Below are positions 30,983-40,508 of a stretch of 64,000 nucleotides of DNA, one piece after another. Source of the DNA: Galerina marginata. Its lineage: Eukaryota; Basidiomycota; Agaricomycetes; Agaricales; Galerinaceae. The notes beneath the pieces are model-generated. The model was not told where the DNA came from and did no database searches. It was given only the letters and a program-made list of their open reading frames with translations. A program made the position numbers and the translations under genes. Position 1 is the first letter of the stretch. Each line of letters starts with the position of its first letter. The DNA is taken from the NCBI GenBank assembly GCA_023014335.1, contig JAECYW010000017.1, positions 1,426,001 to 1,490,000 of the forward strand. Direction: 5' to 3'.

Positions 30983-31588
30983 ACTAGTGTTTTGAAGTCT
31001 GGTCCAGTCTGGTTTTTTCACATTTTTGGCAAGGACGGGGACTTTAACTGGTCCTAGAAATTTATAAATGTTCAGAAAACTGGACTGGACTGATGAGGAC
31101 CAGTCCTCATTGGTTTTTTGCAGTCCTGGACCAGTCTTGGTTTTAACCGGTTGCCAGCTGGTCTCAACTGGTTCTTTGATACATTAACATCAAGATTTAG
31201 TGTAGATATATGAATATAATTTGTAGAGACTATATATACCTTTAAAACGAGTCCAAGAACATTAAATTCCATTGAGAATTGGCAATTATACGGACATATT
31301 CACCATTTCTTACTCTTTTGGGAGTTTCAAAATGTTTTTTTTTATTTTTCAGTGTGAACTTTGTCTAAAATTATGATACATAGTGCGTTTTAAAGGAAAA
31401 AATAAGGGCTACAAAACTACTGGTTTGGACGGGTCCTAGGACTGAAAACTGGTCCTCAAAGACTGGTTTTTTTCCAGTTTTTCATTCTCAAATATCAAAA
31501 GACCAGACTGCTGGTCCAGTATTTTTGCAGTCTGGTCTGGTCTTTTTGCAGTCTTTTTCAGTCTTAGGACCGGACTTCAAAACACTAG
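30983..31588. mobile_element. 606-bp MITE inside Heli-B
   Basis: The terminal inverted repeats CTAGTGTTTTGAAGTCTGGTCC (left) and its complement with one change (right) are flanked by ATTGG at 30978-30982 and 31589-31593. The interior is full of CTGGTCCAGT / GGACCAGTC variants in both orientations. No coding capacity. Confidence 0.75.
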
Positions 31589-31689
31589 ATTGGGCTGATC
31601 CTGAACTCATTGGAAAGGTAATAAAAAGATGCATTTTATGGTATAAACCAGAAAATCACTAGTTTAGCTTGTACACAGTACTTATGCTT

Positions 31690-32330
31690 GCTATGCATTT
31701 GTAAAAGTAGTCTAAAGATATAAATCTAGTAAGTTATTGCTTTATATCAAGTTTTAATCCACACAGAAAGCAAAAAAAAAGGATAAAAAAGCGCCAGCAA
31801 AGCACTTTTCTAGCCTATACACAATCAACTGACATGACCTGTGCTAGGAAGAAAGCTATCTACAAATAAAAGTGCCCTAAAAACATATATCTAGCTATTT
31901 ACTACTGTCTATCAAGGTTTACTTGACACAAAAAGGTAAAAAAAAGGTAAAAAAAAGCGCCAGCAAAGCACTTTTCTAGCCCACACACAGTCAACTGACA
32001 TGACCTGTGCTAGAAAAGAAAGCTATCTACAAATAAAAGTGCCCTAAAAACATATATCTAGCTATATACTACTGTCTATCAAGTTTTACTCTACACAAAA
32101 AGATAAAAAAGAGGTAAAAAAGCGCCAGCAAAGCACTCTTCCAGCCTCAGAATCTATACTAGGGACTATCTACTAATGAAAGTACATTAAAGACTCATAT
32201 TTAGCTAGTTAGTATTGAGTCTATTAAGTTTTAAACTACATAAAAAGCACAGAAAAAAAGGGGAAAAAGTGCCAGCAAAGCACCTTTCTGCTTTATACAA
32301 ACTTATAATGAATCTAAAAAGAAAGAGACA
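31690..32330 (+). repeat. Four degenerate tandem repeats, 147-166 bp
   Basis: The anchor GCGCCAGCAAAGCAC (last copy GTGCCAGC..) occurs near 31791, 31957, 32122 and 32269, each with similar surroundings (TGACATGACCTGTGCTAG, CTATCTAC, AAAGTGCC). One copy of the anchor is also in the other Heli-B (49759), so the repeat expanded in this copy. Confidence 0.75.
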
Positions 32331-32500
32331 ACAGTTAGTAAGCTTTGACCAGCATGTCATGGTATCCCTCCAGTGAGTGGTACACTATCGACCTATCCAG
32401 GTAGACTGACATGCTGGTAAAGAAGAAAGAAAGAAGTGATGAGCTGGCAGTTTATAACTATGTGACATATGTTACAAGTCACACAGATTTATCTAATCCA

Positions 32501-32545
32501 ATAAGATAAGATAAGATAAGATAAGATAAGATAAGACAAGATAAA
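32501..32545 (+). repeat. ATAAG microsatellite
   Basis: About nine tandem ATAAG units, one imperfect (ATAAGACAAG), within Heli-B. Confidence 0.9.
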
Positions 32546-32972
32546 AAGATAACCCTAGTGTATTATATACTGGATCCTTCATACTTATGAATAATTGTAT
32601 TGAATGTGGCCAAAGACAGAACTGCTTATATAAATTCCTATTTGGATATTATTTCTGTTAGCACAAGCTCATGTTTAATAGGGTAGTTCTTGAAATCTTT
32701 TCAAAGCTGGTTTTATAAATAATAGTACATTTAAAAGGCCTGAATTTTACAATTTTTTTGATATTATTTTTGTCAGAATTGATCCAGCAACAATTGAAAA
32801 AGACCAAAGGCAATATTTAATGTGGCTCTGCAGAGTATCCTGTGGCTGTGCAAAATACCCATAGAAAGGCCTGAATTTTACAATTTTTTTGATATAAGTT
32901 TTGCAAGAATTGACCAAGTACTGATATTTTAAATGTAAAATTAGAGATTTTATATTTTCTGTTGTGGCTGTG

Positions 32973-33014
32973 CTAACCCTAAGAGGACCGACGCGTCGGT
33001 CCTCTTAGGGTTAG
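32973..33014. repeat. 42-bp perfect palindrome 1 in Heli-B
   Basis: CTAACCCTAAGAGGACCGAC then GCGTCGG.. back to GGGTTAG; the centre is GACG|CGTC. It follows GTGGCTGTG. Further palindromes of the same length are at 33338-33379 and 33469-33510. Confidence 0.9.
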
Positions 33015-33337
33015 AATCAAAAACACACCTGAAACTTTAAACTTCAGATATGCATTTTAAATATAATTCTGAGGTATATGATTTTTTTTTTGTTGTGGCT
33101 GTGCTACGTCGGTCCTCTTAGGGTTAGAATCAAAAACACACCTAAAATTTTAAACTTCAGAAATGCATTTTAAATATAAATCTGAGGTTTAATATTGATA
33201 CAAAGACAAATATGATTTTTGTTGTGGCTGTGCTAACCCTATGAGTACAGTCCAGTTGGCTTGTTATCACTAGGAAACCTCAGATTTATATTTAAAATCC
33301 ATTTCTGAAGTTTAAAATTTTAGGTGTGTTTTTGATT

Positions 33338-33379
33338 CTAACCCTAAGAGGACCGACGCGTCGGTCCTCTTAGGGTTAG
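33338..33379. repeat. 42-bp perfect palindrome 2 in Heli-B
   Basis: Same sequence as the palindrome at 32973-33014, located in the opposite arm of the foldback and followed by CACAGCCACAA. Confidence 0.9.
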
Positions 33380-33468
33380 CACAGCCACAACAAAAAAAAA
33401 ATCATATACCTCAGAATTATATTTAAAATGCATATTTGAAGTTTAAAGTTGCAGGTGTGTTTTTGATT

Positions 33469-33510
33469 CTAACCCTAAGAGGACAGACCGGTCTGTCCTC
33501 TTAGGGTTAG
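33469..33510. repeat. 42-bp perfect palindrome 3 in Heli-B, variant core
   Basis: Outer arms as in the other two, but the centre is GGACAGACC|GGTCTGTCC instead of GGACCGACG|CGTCGGTCC. Both arms changed together, so the palindrome stays perfect. Confidence 0.9.
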
Positions 33511-34189
33511 CACAGCCACAACACAAAAAAAAATTATTTGGCTTGTTATCAATATTAAACCTCACATTTATATTTAAAAGGCATTCCAAAGTTTAAAGTT
33601 TTTGATGTGTTTATCCTTAGGATGTCAATTCTTATGAGTTTGATTTCAAACCAACTATAAACAAAAGTATAACATTGAGGGATACAGAAAGTACTAGGAG
33701 AAGTTGAACAAGACTTACAACGAGTATTATTTATTACTGGAATGCAGTGGAAGTGATCTAGAAGTATATAAATAGATATACAACTGACATGAACCATGTT
33801 TGGTGACTGTTTAGTCATATAAGCTATATATAAGCCATAGCAACCAGAGCAAGAGCCTGTAAAGGACTGCAAAGTAAAAGAAGTGATATTTAATCACGTT
33901 ACTGACAAAACCTAACCTTAGTTTAGGTGTCCAGGAACAAAAGCTAAAAATAGACCATAGCAACGGACATCAGACAACCATTCCCATGGTCAATAATGAT
34001 TTTGACACTATTAGAAAAGTTTGTAGACTTTTAATTCAGGGTCGCTCACAAAAAATGAAGCAGTGGGAGAATTTCCAACCATCGCGTTAGGAATCATTTC
34101 CTTCTGCTATCGAGTGTAGAAAACGAGTTCTTTTACTACGTAAGAACTCGTAAAATTGTTGATTTAAAAAAAAAAAAAAAAAAAAAATT

Positions 34190-34719
34190 GATAACCTTCA
34201 GGAGTTCGCACAGGAAGAGGACCATGAAGATCAGAGTGAATCAACTCTAAAGCCATTGCGGATTTGCTGGGAGATGTGGGAAAGGGGTTTGAACGCATTT
34301 TGCCTGCAAGGCATGGTTCACAGATAGGATCTGCCTTTTGCTTGGAGTTCAACACAAGTTCAGTAACCATCTCCTTTTGAATCATCTTCTGAACATCAGC
34401 ATAGCTGTGATGTGCAAGTCTGCGATGCCAGAGATTGAGATCAAGAGGGAGAGTGGATTTAGCTGCTATGTTGGCAAACTCCGAAATAGGTTCTGTAACA
34501 CCATCCAAGAGAGCAACATTGTTGGCATCAATGGAGGCAGTGAACAAAAGTTGCTTGTTTAGGGAAAATTGCATTGTGGATGAATCAATGTGAATTTTAA
34601 TCCCTTTGTGTTTGGTTAAATATAAACAAGCAAGTAAATTGTTTCGGAGTAGTGGTACATGCAAGACTCTGGTAAATTCCATTGATCTTAATTTCTTTCC
34701 TTTTACAACTGGGTTGAAA
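34190..34719 (-). pseudogene. Copia GAG-pre-integrase and integrase zinc domain
   Basis: The minus-strand frame reads MEFTRVLHVPLLRNNLLACL, LNLWHRRLAHHSYADVQKM (GAG-pre-integrase, HHCC histidines), CEPCLAGKMRSNPFP and LIHSDLHGPLPVRTPEGY, which holds the first integrase Asp. Protease and the rest of gag are absent: the next copia piece up (36332-36545) is gag N-terminus, separated by Heli-A. The element therefore lost about 1 kb here. Confidence 0.9.
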
Positions 34720-36331
34720 CTTGGTCAGAGGCCATTGCTGCGCATGGCAAAAACAAGTTCTTACTTTGGGTGTGTGTGTTACGACATAAATATATGTTAA
34801 ATAAGTAAATAATGCATAGTCCGCTCAGTTCTGAAGCTATTGGGATGATCTTATACTCAAAAAAAGCAGAAAAATGAGGCGGATCTAAAGGTCACGTGAC
34901 CAGGGAAGGCCCTGATTTTTACGAATTTTTTGATACCAAGATCATCAAAATTGGCCTAGTAATGGCTGAGATACAGAAACCATGCAGGGTCACTATAGCA
35001 GTGGGAGAATTTCCATTGGTTTTGTTAGGAACCATTTCTGCCTGCTATGCAGGCCGGAAAACAAGTTCTTTTACTACGTAAGAACTTGTAACAAGATTAA
35101 TTCATACGTCACTTAGTTTTTATTGGATTGCCTTAAAACAAAGTGTGTAATTATCAGAAAAATCAGGGCTACAAAATGATGTCACATATGTATTGTCACA
35201 TATTTATGTGACTTACCAAATGCGGAATATTATTTGAAATACACAGTAAATAAGCCATTTTAAGAGATTTTAAAGGTATTAAAATAAAATAAAATACTGA
35301 TAATGTTTTTTTTACCTAACAGGTGGTCTGTGCACACATATCACATGACATAATCCTAAAAATATTTTGGTCTAACTTGGTGCATCAACTGATTCCAAGG
35401 CAATTGCACAAAGTCCTGCTGTGAGTTTGATTATGTAAGCATTTAGAACATTATATTCAAGTCATTTGGTCATGTTTTGCAATGTTTGGTGTGTCTTTTA
35501 TGGTCTATCCAATCAATTTAACACCGATTTTGCAATTTTCACCAAGTTGAGCTAGCTGTTTGCCAGATTTGGACACCATGACATCACTGAAAAACATATA
35601 TAAATATTTGTACATTATTCTAGATTTGTCTGGGCAACACATTTTAGCATATTTAGCCCACTGAAATCTGTTTCAAGTGGACTTGGTTAGAGGCCATTGC
35701 TGCGCATGGCAAAAACAAGTTCTTACTTTCAAGGTAAGTCCGACTATAAATAAAGGTTAAATAAGTAAATAATGCATAGTCCGCTCAAATCTGAAGCTAT
35801 TGGGATGATCTTATACTCAAAAAAAGCAGAAAAATGAGGCGGATCTAACAAGCCTAAAACGGCCTGGTCACGTGACCAGGAAGGCCCTGATTTTTACGAA
35901 TTTTTTGATACCAAGATCATAAAAATTGGCCCAGTAATGGCTGAGATACAGAAACCATGCAGGGTCACTATAGCAGTGGGAGAATTTCCAACCATTGCGT
36001 TAGGAATGTTTTCTGCCTGCTATGCAGGCCGGAAAACAAGTTCTTTTACTACGTAAGAACTTGTAAAATTCAGACAAATTTGCGCTTTTTGGGTTGTGTG
36101 AACAGATCACATGACCTAATCGTCCCTGGATACCCATGCCACATGAAAGCCCTGATTTTTACGAATTTTTTGATACCAAGATCATCAAAATTGGCCCAGT
36201 AATGGCTGAGATACAGAAACCATGCAGGGTCACAGTATGAGTGGGAGAATTTCGAACGATTGCGTTAGAAACCATTTCTGCCTGCTATGCAGGCCGGAAA
36301 ACAAGTTCTTTTACTACGTAAGAACTTGTAA
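34720..36331 (+). mobile_element. Heli-A composite S+L with a second S nested in L
   Basis: Outer S is 34720-35091; L is 35092-35681 plus 36067-36331; the nested S is 35682-36066 (385 bp). Removing the nested copy rejoins CAAGTGGA|AATTCAGAC of the L unit. The outer flanks are gag N-terminus on one side and pre-integrase on the other, so this insertion coincides with a deletion in the copia element. Confidence 0.87.
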
Positions 36332-36545
36332 TTTGACCAGAAGCCTTATCTGCTTTGTCCAACCAAGCATCAAGGGCAGTTGTCTCAGCCTCAGTAGCGG
36401 TGGGCGAGGTAACTGTTGGTTTGGTCTTGGCACCAGTGACTATGCGCCAGACACCTTGAGCTTGCAGCCAGGCTTGCATTTTGCCAGCCCAGGTGTTATA
36501 GTTGGAAGAAGACAATTTGGTGAAATTAGGAGTGTTGGAAGTCAT
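36332..36545 (-). pseudogene. Copia gag N-terminus
   Basis: It starts MTSNTPNFTKLSSSNYNTWA at 36545 and continues GKMQAWLQAQGVWRIVTG, the typical copia Gag opening (KL...NY..W...M...L...G.W..V.G). The remaining 71 codons end at ..KADKASGQ where Heli-A begins. The CCHC knuckle and protease are missing. Confidence 0.88.
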
Positions 36546-36931
36546 GATGTAATTGAGTGATGGGAAAGTGATGTGTGTTGATAGATGTTTGTGAGGACGT
36601 GTGTGGACGTGTGTGGACGTGCCAAACTGAGTTATACAATGTTCCGAGCTCTTGGTGCTTTGCAAACTCAAGAAAGGTGAAAAGTGCTAACTAGGTAAAC
36701 TAGACAAAAATAGAAAATTGTATGTAACTCGGCAACCGGGTAGGCAGATCCGAGTGAAACGCAGCTCTAATAGCGTGCACGTTCCTCCCTACTAGCAGTG
36801 GCAATGTAAGGCCGGGCCTGATAGGGGTTACAAAGCAAAAAGACTAAAATGACCGATTTGTGCAAAAAGTGCAAATAGACCGAGTTCGCAAAACACTTAA
36901 TTGGAGCGCTTATAGCGCGGGGCCCATAACC
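36546..36931 (-). other. Copia 5' leader with probable primer-binding site
   Basis: Lies between the LTR end (36932) and the gag start. Minus-strand sequence just inside the LTR is GGTTATGGGCCCCGCGC, the place where a tRNA primer would bind; the tRNA is not identified. GTGTGGAC is repeated near 36600. Confidence 0.6.
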
Positions 36932-37033
36932 TGTTAAAGCAGGCGAGCGTGGGAACACGTAAGGCAGTGGAGTGCCAAATATGAGGAACTCAGTGTAAAG
37001 GACAGATAAGCTATGAAGAGCTGAAGTCCGGAG
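36932..37033 (-). repeat. Copia 5' LTR, 3' part
   Basis: Matches the end of the complete LTR at 3723-4086 up to GCTTTAACA. It continues at 38259 once Heli-A (37034-38258) is removed: GTCCGGAG|TGAGTAACTG is exactly the LTR sequence. Confidence 0.92.
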
Positions 37034-38258
37034 TTACAAGTTCTTACGTAGTAAAAGAACTTGTTTTCCGGCCTGCATAGCAGGCAGAAATGGTTCCTAA
37101 CAAAACCAATGGAAATTCTCCCACTGCTATAGTGACCCTGCATGGTTTCTGTATCTCAGCCATTACTGGGCCAATTTTTATGATCTTGGTATCAAAAAAT
37201 TTGTAAAAATCAGGGCTTTCATGTGGCATGGGTATCCAGGGACGATTAGGTCATGTGATCTGCTCACACGACCCAAAAAGCGCAAATTTGTGTGAATTCA
37301 CACTTGAAATGGATTTCAGTGAGCTAGATATGCTAAAATGTGTTGCCCAGACGTATATAAAATAATGTACAAATATTTACATATGTTTTGCAATGATGTC
37401 ATGGTGTCAAATCTGGCAAACAGTCAGCTCAACTTGGTGAAAATCGGAAAATTGGTGTTAAACTGACTGGATAACCCATAAAAGGCACACCAAACATTGC
37501 AAAACATGACCAAATAACCTGAAAATAATGTTTTAGAAGCTTACATAATCAAACTCACAGCAGGACTTTGTGCAATTGCCTTGGAATCAGTTGATGCACC
37601 AAGTTAGACCAAAATATTTTTAGGATCATGTCATATGATATGTGTGCACAGACCACCTGTTAGGTAAAAAAAAACATTATCAGTATTTCATTTTATTTTA
37701 ATACCTTTAAAATCTCTTAAAATGGCTTATTTATTGTGTATTTCAAACAATATTCCGCATTTGGTAGGTCACATAAATATGTGACAATACCTATGTGACA
37801 TCATTTTGTAGCCCTGATTTTTCTGATAATTACACACCTTGTTTCAAGGCAATCCGATAAAAACTAAGCAACGTATGAATTAATCTTGTTACAAGTTCTT
37901 ACGTAGTAAAAGAACTTGTTTTCCGGCCTGCATAGCAGGCAGAAATGGTTCCTAACAAAACCAATGGAAATTCTCCCACTGCTATAGTGACCCTGCATGG
38001 TTTCTGTATCTCAGCCATTACTGGGCCAATTTTGATGATCTTGGTATCAAAAAATTCGTAAAAATCAGGGCCTTCCCTGGTCACGTGACCTTTAGATCCG
38101 CCTCATTTTTCTGCTTTTTTTGAGTATAAGATCATCCCAATAGCTTCAGAACTGAGCGGACTATGCATTATTTACTTATTTAACATTTATTTATAGTCGG
38201 ACTTACCTTAAAAGTAAGAACTTGTTTTTGCCATGCGCAGCAATGGCCTCTGACCAAG
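37034..38258 (-). mobile_element. Heli-A composite in the copia LTR: S (37889-38258) plus L (37034-37888)
   Basis: In minus orientation, 5' CTTGGTCAG at 38258 and 3' CTTGTAA at 37034. It belongs to the same subfamily (370 + 855 bp) as the copy at 34720-36331. The LTR is restored without any duplication, an A|C target in element orientation. Confidence 0.92.
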
Positions 38259-38486
38259 TGAGTAACTGATGATATTGTGAAATGACTATATACTTGCCTG
38301 AAGTCCGGAGTGAGTAACTGGGGACTTCTGGCAACTAGCTAAGCCTTTATATATGAAAATGAGCAATATACCCAAATGGGGAAAGAAGTGAGAAGAATCT
38401 GATAAAGATCAAATGAAGAACTACATAAATGAAGTATGTTCTGATAAGGATCTAATCTAATCTGATAAGATAAGATAGAAAGAATA
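38259..38486 (-). repeat. Copia 5' LTR, 5' part (cut by LINE-f)
   Basis: Continues the LTR up to ..AGAATA, about 30-35 bp short of the TGTTAAAG start. LINE-f begins at 38487. Only a few differences from the 3' LTR are visible. Confidence 0.9.
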
Positions 38487-38622
38487 CATCCCTTCTTGCT
38501 TTCTACCATATTGGTACACAGCGTGAGAAAATCTTGACGTCGCTTAACTCGTTCTCTACGCAACAACCACTCGTCCGATTACTTCGAAACTTGGTACACC
38601 GCTTCACCGCAACCCATCGATT

Positions 38623-40508
38623 ATGCCTCCCAAGCCTGGGGACGAGCGCCCGCAAAGCGCCCGCGATACGGGCCAGACAAGTCGAAACACCCCCCCGGTC
38701 TTTACTGCAGCTCCTGCAGTTGGATCCTCCGGTTCTGCTGCACCTTCTGCAGCCAGAGCTCGCTATACCCCCGATGTCCCTGCCCAGGAACGTCGAGGAC
38801 CTTCCAGGCCATCCTCTAGGGCGTCCAGTTCTACGGTTCAGCCCTCTGCGCACGGACCACCCCCCTCTGATTCGGAGATGGCTGATTTCGAGCCCTCCTC
38901 AGACGATCAAGATGGCGATGAAGCAGTCACTGAAGGGAGTGTAACTGCGTCATCCATCGCCGTCACCATTGAGCGCGCCACTAAGGCTCTCCTTCGGGGG
39001 AGGCCCAGTGTTGATGCTTCTCTTGCCGGGTCTCGACGACTCGCTTCCGGGGTTGTTGATTTCATCGCAGCCCTCAACAATGCCGGGTGGATAGATGTTT
39101 CCACCGGCGCTCCCCATGGATTCGTCGGTTTATCCGAGGCAATCCTCCCTTTCATTCAGCTTCCCCGGGGAATGGACGTCGATGATCAGACAATCCGTCG
39201 CCCCGTTGCGGCTGCTTCATCCGCCCCAGCCCTCTTCCCACCGGAGAGGTCTGGACCCCCCGACGTTCCCCCTCCTCCTGATAGGAAAGGCAAGGGGAAT
39301 GCCGACCATCCGAAAGGAAGTCGGAAACCAGTCCAACCGCAACCGCGGCCTGCAAAGGCCAAGGAGGTGGTTCCTTTCCAGAGGCCTCCCCCGCCGATTC
39401 CTCTACATACCAAGCCCGGTAGGGCGCAGAAACCCGTTCGTGCGGGCTATGCGGCTGCTGCGGCTAAGCCAGCTGCTCCGGCGGCTGGTCCCTCCAAAAG
39501 GCCGCTCACGCCTTCTGTCCCCCAGGGCAATCCCACTCCTGCTAAGAAGCAGAAGAGGGAGACCCCTCTCTTCACCTCGTCAGGTCCCTCGCGCAAGCAG
39601 GTTCTTGTCGACTTTGCCTTGCCTTCACCCCCCGCGGCTGAGGGCGATCGTCTCTTGGACATCATTACAAGGTCCTTGTCTACTCACGGTGCCAGCGTTA
39701 AGGCTGAATCCGTCTCTCGGGCTTATCGAGGCTACTCGATTGCCACCTCCGGCGTTCCTCGCGAAAAGGATATTGATATCATTCGCGGGTGCGTTCACGA
39801 TTTCTTCCCGGATGATATCGGCGATAAAATCTGGGTTGGCCTCCCGGCCTCGAAGTCTTATCTTCGAGTGCTCGACGTCCCCACGTACCAGCCTAACCAG
39901 GCCGGTCTTACCCATCCAGATCACATAAGGCAGGCTATGTATAAGTCTGCCCTTACTGATCTTCTTCATCTCGACGGCCCCGTTAGGCTTGTCCGCAACA
40001 CCAAGACCAGTACGACTAGTACTGCGTACTTCAACATCTGGGATTCCAAGACGGGATCTCGTGCCCGGGCGCTCATTGGGCGTTCTTTCATGCTCGGTCC
40101 GCACACCTTGATCATCAAGGAGTCCAACCGTAAGGCCGGCGTCCCCCAGTGCCAGCGCTGCTGGCGGTGGGGCCACGCCATCACGGCATGCAAGGCTTTG
40201 ACAAATCCTCGCGCTGCCCTATCTGTTCAGGTCCCCACCTGGAAGAACATCACCGAGACCATGCGGCTTGCTGCAAGGGCTCTACCAAGAGCAACCCGCC
40301 CATCCCTGCCACGCCAGCGGGTGAGCCGTGCCCACACCACCACCGCTGCTCCAACTGCAAGAAGGAGCACTCCGCTACCTCGAACAAGTGTCGGTTCTGG
40401 GGCCTCCGCTTCGATCGCCCGGCGATTGACGCTCTCTATGCGCAGGTACGTGAACGCGTTGTCGTTCGTCGTCCGGCTTCCTCCTCTAACCCGTCGTCCC
40501 TAGCTTGA
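38623..40508 (+). pseudogene. LINE-f ORF1, gag-like protein with CCHC knuckles, one frameshift
   Basis: The start is MPPKPGDERPQSARDTGQTS. A Pro/Ser/Arg-rich N-terminal half (with PPERSGPPDVPPPPDRKGK) precedes a folded region (ITRSLSTHGASVKAESVS, DKIWVGLPASKSYLRVLDVP, VRLVRNTKTSTTSTAYFNIW) and the knuckles beginning CQRCWRWGHAITAC. A five-base insertion (ACAAA, 40201-40205) compared with other copies shifts the frame, so CPICSGPH and CSNCKKEH are in the next frame, which ends at TGA 40506-40508. ORF1 of such LINEs binds RNA and forms the RNP. Confidence 0.9.

Larger units (their letters stand above)
30766..34153 (+). mobile_element. Heli-B, 3,388-bp non-autonomous Helitron-like element
   Basis: The 5' end is CTTGTTAAGAGGCCATTGC with GCCAT..ATGGC hairpin and internal ACGAGTTCTT. 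The 3' end is ACGAGTTCTT - spacer - AAGAACTCGT + AA. No Rep or helicase frame. Inside: a 606-bp MITE, four degenerate repeats of about 147-166 bp, an ATAAG microsatellite (32501-32545), a large foldback with 42-bp palindromes (about 32960-33520) and two copies of a CTGAATTTTAC module (near 32741 and 32872). Flanks rejoin precisely in the LINE 3' UTR. Confidence 0.88.
29817..34189 (+). mobile_element. LINE-e: 5'-truncated LINE in copia, carrying Heli-B
   Basis: The 5' end is truncated inside ORF2 (ATTCGCAAAGC). Poly(A) is at about 34166-34187. It is flanked by GATAACCTTCAGG at 29804-29816 and 34190-34202, a 13-bp target duplication that splits the copia integrase. Its 3' UTR is cut by Heli-B (30766-34153) at GTATATA|AATTGTTG, which rejoins to the normal LINE end. 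Confidence 0.93.

Noticed and set aside
32973..33510. Interstitial telomere repeats (TTAGGG)
   Set aside because: TTAGGG occurs once per palindrome arm and is not in tandem; the symmetric 42-bp structure explains it better.
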